Part shown: positions 6,306 to 9,203 of the stretch, in pieces
How positions within the stretch are numbered: position 1 is the stretch's first letter
Layout of the letters: the number at the start of each line of letters is the position of its first letter
Assembly: GCA_031274985.1 (NCBI GenBank)
Contig: JAISPK010000123.1
Coordinates: forward strand, 1 to 9,203
Source of the DNA: Coriobacteriales bacterium
GTDB lineage: Bacteria; Actinomycetota; Coriobacteriia; Coriobacteriales; UBA8131
DNA: 9,203 nucleotides
Direction of reading: 5' to 3'
Program-made: the position numbers and the translations under genes
Notes under the pieces: model-generated
Seen by the model: the letters and a program-made list of their open reading frames with translations, nothing else
The model's database searches: none
Told to the model about the DNA's origin: nothing

Positions 6306-8210
6306 CTACTTGGCAGGCGCCAGGTTGCCGACGGCATCATTCATGGGGTGATCGATGGTGGGCTCGATGTAGAACAGCACCGTGTCCCACTCAACCGGCA
6401 GGGCGTTTTCTATGCAAACCTCGCGCACCGTGCCCATCTGCTCGGCACTGATCTCATTCATCAGTTTCATGGCCTCAACGATACAGAGCGTCTGACCGGC
6501 CAGCACTTCACTGCCAACCTCAACAAAAGGTGGCTTATCGGGGGCTGGCGCAGCATAAAAGGTGCCCACCATGGGCGACTTGACGGCCACCCAGTGCAAG
6601 GGGCGCGCGCCCGATGCGGCTGCTGGCGCCTGCGCAGTAGTTTCTGCTGAGCCGGCTTCTGCGCCGGTTTCAATTGCTTGGACCTGAGGAGCGACGTTCT
6701 CGCCCACCCCGGTAGCGCGCACGGTGATCTTGGTGCCCGCCTCCTCTACCACAACCTCGCCTATCCCCGTTTCCTGGACAGTCTGGATCAATTCCTTTAT
6801 CTGTGCGATATCCACAGTTTCTACCTCCTTGGTACCATTTGCTTCTTCTCTTAACATCCAGGGGGTCTTCTCGGATGTGCGATGTTTTGAAAGATACGTG
6901 CGAGCCTCGTTTGGAAAGAGTGCCCACATCAAGACGTCCTCTTCGCTGCGGGCCAGGTCTCCTGCCTCTTCGGCAACTTCGTCAAAAGTCGTGGTGACCA
7001 GACTCGACGGGGGCGTGTCAAAATCGAGGGGTTTCTGGTCGCCCAGAACCCTGGCTTCAACATCCCTGTCCAGCGGACCGGGAGCCTTGCCGTAATACCC
7101 GGCGATGTAGTCGCGCATCTCCGTTGAGATAACACTCCAGCGCTTGCCGGTGAGCACGTTGAACACGGCCTGGGTTCCCACGATCTGACTCATGGGGGTG
7201 ACGAGGGGCGGATAGCCTACCTCTGCGCGAACGCGCGGAATCTCTTCCATGACGTCATTCAAACGCTCGGAGGCCTTCTGGATCTCCAGCTGGCTTACCA
7301 GATTGCTCATCATGCCGCCGGGGACCTGATGGTTGTACACCTGCATATGGATGAGCGAGGATACTCCTCGCTTGTAATGGCCGCGCTTGCGTACGCTTTC
7401 CCAATACTCAGAGATCTCAAAGAGCAGCTCGAGATTGAGGCCGGTGTCGTAACCGCTCTCCTTGAGGGCGGCAACAACCATCTCAACGGCCGGCTGGGAG
7501 TTACCAAAGGCTAAGGGCGCGCTGGCCGTATCGACGATGGCCGCGCCTGCCTCAGCCGCTTTGATGTAGTTGGCCGGCGCCATACCGCCGACATAATGAC
7601 AGTGCACATGGATGGGCAGCTTGATCTCGTCGCGCAGGGCCTTTACCATGCGCTCGGTGCGGTAGGGCGTGAGCATACCGGCCATGTCCTTGATGCAGAT
7701 TGTGTCAGCGCCGAGGTCCTTGAGCTTCTGCGCGTAATCGATATAACTGTCCAGCGTGTGCACCGGACTCATCGTATAAGAGATAGCACCCTCAAAATGC
7801 GCCCCCGACTCAGTGATGGCGCGTGCACAGTCTTTGATGTTGCGGATATCATTGAGAGCATCAAAAACGCGAAAGACCTCAATGCCGTTGCGGTGTGCTG
7901 CTTTAATGAAACGATCGACGATCTCTTTTGAATAGTGGCGATAACCCACGAGATTCTGCCCGCGCACCAGCATGGAAAGCGGGGTGTTGGGGCAATGCTT
8001 CTTTATGGCACGCAAGCGTTCCCAGGGGTTCTCATCCAAGAATCTGAGGCAGGTGTCAAATGTGGCACCGCCCCAGGCCTCGATGGCCCAGTATCCTACT
8101 TCGTCCATCTTTGAGAGTATGGGCAGCATGTCGCCAATGCTCATACGCGTTGCCCACAAGCTCTGGTGAGCGTCGCGGATCGTAGTATCCATTATTTGCA
8201 GGGTTCTCAT
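6306..8210 (-). CDS. pycB: Pyruvate carboxylase/oxaloacetate decarboxylase-type carboxyltransferase fused to AccB-type biotin carrier
   Basis: From the ATG at 8208-8210 the product has 634 residues; AGGGAGG at 8215-8221 lies four bases upstream. Residues 1 to about 450 are a PycB/OadA/5S carboxyltransferase TIM barrel. Landmarks are DTTIRDAHQS (8-17, metal-binding Asp13), the carbamylated-type Lys174 in IKDMAGM, metal-binding His203 and His205 in HVHCH, YNHQVPGGMMSN (292-303), and Thr338 in VTPMSQIVGTQA. Residues 465-500 resemble the N-terminal part of AccB rather than an OadA tail. An Ala/Thr/Glu-rich linker (about 502-535) leads to a biotinyl domain (541-617) starting SPMVGTFY, with biotin Lys582 in EAMKLMNEI. 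With AccC next door the likely reaction is pyruvate carboxylation to oxaloacetate. Oxaloacetate decarboxylase or transcarboxylase use is possible, but no OadB/OadG is seen. The gene occupies the usual accB position between efp and accC. Confidence 0.93.
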   Translation of the reverse strand: MRTLQIMDTTIRDAHQSLWATRMSIGDMLPILSKMDEVGYWAIEAWGGATFDTCLRFLDENPWERLRAIKKHCPNTPLSMLVRGQNLVGYRHYSKEIVDRFIKAAHRNGIEVFRVFDALNDIRNIKDCARAITESGAHFEGAISYTMSPVHTLDSYIDYAQKLKDLGADTICIKDMAGMLTPYRTERMVKALRDEIKLPIHVHCHYVGGMAPANYIKAAEAGAAIVDTASAPLAFGNSQPAVEMVVAALKESGYDTGLNLELLFEISEYWESVRKRGHYKRGVSSLIHMQVYNHQVPGGMMSNLVSQLEIQKASERLNDVMEEIPRVRAEVGYPPLVTPMSQIVGTQAVFNVLTGKRWSVISTEMRDYIAGYYGKAPGPLDRDVEARVLGDQKPLDFDTPPSSLVTTTFDEVAEEAGDLARSEEDVLMWALFPNEARTYLSKHRTSEKTPWMLREEANGTKEVETVDIAQIKELIQTVQETGIGEVVVEEAGTKITVRATGVGENVAPQVQAIETGAEAGSAETTAQAPAAASGARPLHWVAVKSPMVGTFYAAPAPDKPPFVEVGSEVLAGQTLCIVEAMKLMNEISAEQMGTVREVCIENALPVEWDTVLFYIEPTIDHPMNDAVGNLAPAK

Positions 8211-8221
8211 TGCGCCTCCCT

Positions 8222-8249
8222 GAGGGTTGACAGAAGAGGGTTGACAGAA
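8222..8249 (-). repeat. Perfect 14-bp tandem duplication upstream of the pycB-accB fusion gene
   Basis: The unit TTCTGTCAACCCTC (minus strand) occurs twice head to tail without mismatch, at 8236-8249 and 8222-8235. It ends right at the AGGGAGG ribosome site. It lies in the probable 5' leader of the carboxylase genes. It could be a regulatory site, a slippage duplication, or an mRNA element. Confidence 0.9.
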
Positions 8250-8254
8250 AGTAC

Positions 8255-8263
8255 ATTGTAACA
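8255..8263 (-). promoter_or_regulatory. Candidate extended -10 promoter for the carboxylase genes
   Basis: The minus-strand sequence TGTTACAAT fits an extended -10 element (TGn plus TACAAT, five of six matches to TATAAT) in the 161-bp gap after efp. No convincing -35 hexamer sits 16-18 bases upstream. If used, transcription would begin near 8248, at the first base of the 14-bp tandem repeat. Evidence is weak and rests on motif match and position only. Confidence 0.3.
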
Positions 8264-8315
8264 GTTGAGTCAAGAACAGAATACTAAGTGTCAGTGTGCG
8301 GTTACTGCTCTTTAA

Positions 8316-8352
8316 CTTGCTTCAGGCTTGCTTTTTGCTTGCTCCTGGCAAG
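8316..8352 (-). repeat. 11-bp phased repeat (3 copies) downstream of efp
   Basis: On the plus strand CTTGC recurs at 8316, 8327 and 8338, in units CTTGCTTCAGG, CTTGCTTTTTG and CTTGCTCCTGG, an exact 11-base period close to one helical turn. The third copy also pairs with GCAAG at 8348-8352 to form a small hairpin. On the transcribed strand the hairpin is followed by an A-rich, not U-rich, run, so it is not a standard terminator. The rest of the 8211-8372 gap holds the candidate -10 and the 14-bp repeat, and no gene. Confidence 0.7.
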
Positions 8353-8372
8353 ACTGAACGAAAAACGGTGAG

Positions 8373-8930
8373 TTACACGCGGGTGATGTAGCGGCCATCC
8401 CGTGTGTCGATCTTGAGCGTCTCGCCGTTATTGACAAACATGGGAACCTGCACCACGGCACCGGTTTCCATCGTAGCCGGCTTAGTGCCTCCCTGGACGG
8501 TGTCGCCCTTAAACCCGGGCTCCGTCGAGAGTACCTCCAGCTCCACAAACATCGGCGGCTCAACACCTATGAGCTCATCGCCGGCATATTGCAGCATGAC
8601 CGTGTCGTTTTCCTTAAGCCATTTGGACGTCTCGCCCACCACATCGGCCGTCAGTGAGATCTGAGTGAAGTCGCTGTTGTCCATGAAATGAAAATCGTCC
8701 CCATCGTTATAGAGGTACTGCATTTCTTTGGTTTCCATGCGGATCTCTTCGAACTTCTCTCCGCTGCGAAAGGTAAGGTCGTTTACCCTTCCGGTGCGGA
8801 TGTCGCGGATCTTCGTTCGCACGAATGCCCCGCCCTTGCCCGGCTTGACATGCTGAAACTCGACGATTACCCATACCCCATTGTCCCATTCGACGGTGAC
8901 GCCCTTGCGAAAATCTCCGGCAGTTATCAC
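8373..8930 (-). CDS. efp: Translation elongation factor P
   Basis: The gene encodes 185 residues, the normal EF-P length, with the three-domain pattern of a KOW-like N-domain followed by two OB domains. The tip loop of domain I is HVKPGKGGAFVRTK (27-40), with Lys32 at the position that is modified in many bacteria and reaches the peptidyl-transferase centre to relieve stalling on polyproline. The C-terminal signature GDTVQGGTKPATMETGAVVQVPMFV...GETLKIDTRDGRYITRV is complete. The start codon is GTG (8928-8930), supported by GGAGGG at 8937-8942 six bases upstream and by the family-typical MITAGDFRKG. It follows the peptidase stop by 17 bp, a common pairing. No lysine-modification genes (epmA/epmB or earP) are in the window, so the modification state is unknown. 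Confidence 0.98.
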   Translation of the reverse strand: MITAGDFRKGVTVEWDNGVWVIVEFQHVKPGKGGAFVRTKIRDIRTGRVNDLTFRSGEKFEEIRMETKEMQYLYNDGDDFHFMDNSDFTQISLTADVVGETSKWLKENDTVMLQYAGDELIGVEPPMFVELEVLSTEPGFKGDTVQGGTKPATMETGAVVQVPMFVNNGETLKIDTRDGRYITRV

Positions 8931-8947
8931 GCGTGTCCCTCCATTGC

Positions 8948-9203
8948 CTATAGAATGATCAGTTCTTTTGCCGCTGTCGTGAGACGCCGGCAGCCGTCCG
9001 GGGTCACCAGCACCGTATCCTCAATCCGGCAGCCGCAGCGCCCGGGCAGATAAACGCCCGGTTCGTCCGTCATAACAAACCCCGCTTCCAGCGTTGCTTC
9101 GCTGACGGTGTTGAAACGCGGCTCCTCATGGATATCCAGGCCAAGGGAATGCCCGAGCCCGTGGCCGAAGCGCCCCTCATACCCGGCATGATGGATAAAA
9201 TCC
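8948..9203 (-). CDS. M24-family metallopeptidase (Xaa-Pro aminopeptidase/dipeptidase), C-terminal fragment
   Basis: The last 84 codons are present before a TAG at 8948-8950; the 5' part lies beyond the right edge. The fragment contains GRFGHGLGHSLGLDIHEEP, the M24 'pita-bread' motif with a metal-ligand His, then VMTDEPGVYLPGRCGCRIEDTVLVT with the two Glu metal ligands (in DEPG and RIED). This identifies a dimetal Xaa-Pro peptidase of the PepP/PepQ group, which cleaves Xaa-Pro bonds in the cytoplasm; the fragment does not decide between them. The usual GGVRIED segment reads CGCRIED, with two Cys around the Gly. Its place immediately before efp is a well-known gene pair and supports the call. 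Confidence 0.93.
   Translation of the reverse strand, partial: DFIHHAGYEGRFGHGLGHSLGLDIHEEPRFNTVSEATLEAGFVMTDEPGVYLPGRCGCRIEDTVLVTPDGCRRLTTAAKELIIL

Noticed and set aside
8227..8246. Two plus-strand TTGACA hexamers resembling -35 elements
   Set aside because: No -10-like hexamer lies 16-18 bases downstream of either, and no plus-strand gene follows. They arise from the 14-bp repeat.
8254..8290. Possible BirA or FapR operator near the biotin and fatty-acid genes (TGTTACAA, TTAGTA)
   Set aside because: Only single half-site-like strings are present; no properly spaced inverted partner could be found.
8335..8372. Intrinsic terminator after efp
   Set aside because: The CTTGC/GCAAG hairpin is only 5 bp and is followed on the transcribed strand by an A-rich run, not a U-run.

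Overview
The window is a dense housekeeping operon written entirely on the minus strand; no credible plus-strand gene was found. In the direction of transcription (right to left) it holds: the 3' end of an M24 metallopeptidase (PepP/PepQ type), efp, a carboxyltransferase-biotin carrier fusion (PycB/OadA + AccB), accC, an Asp23/DUF322 protein, nusB, xseB, dxs, tlyA, nadK, and the first 36 codons of recN. The order peptidase-efp-accB-accC-asp23-nusB-xseB-dxs-tlyA-nadK-recN is the backbone known from Firmicutes and from Coriobacteriia. The moderately GC-rich composition and actinobacterial-looking proteins make a Coriobacteriia-like organism (Eggerthella/Slackia/Cryptobacterium relatives) my best guess; this is inference, at about 50% confidence.

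The right part (about 4549-9203) carries translation and biotin-dependent carboxylation. EF-P is preceded at 17 bp by the peptidase. After a 161-bp gap come the fused carboxyltransferase/biotin carrier and biotin carboxylase, which together supply all catalytic parts of a two-subunit pyruvate carboxylase. The biotin carrier half is of the AccB type and sits where accB normally sits, so it may also serve fatty-acid synthesis. The Asp23-family gene overlaps the accC stop by 4 bp.

The left part (1-4532) carries transcription antitermination (nusB), DNA repair (xseB, recN), isoprenoid and thiamine/pyridoxal precursor synthesis (dxs), rRNA methylation (tlyA) and NADP synthesis (nadK). Several genes overlap (nusB/xseB 32 bp, dxs/tlyA 23 bp, tlyA/nadK 10 bp, nadK/recN 11 bp), so translation is probably coupled. 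xseA, ispA and argR, which often lie in this neighbourhood, are absent.

The unusual material lies between and at the edges of these genes. There are three short tandem repeats in intergenic DNA, an Ala/Asp-rich insertion in Dxs, and a hyperacidic Asp-run tail on XseB. The fusion gene and accC are in the same reading frame, separated by one amber codon and a 15-bp x 3 repeat that reads as a Pro-Asp-Thr-Thr linker. I see no mobile element, CRISPR array, tRNA or rRNA, and no wholly new system.
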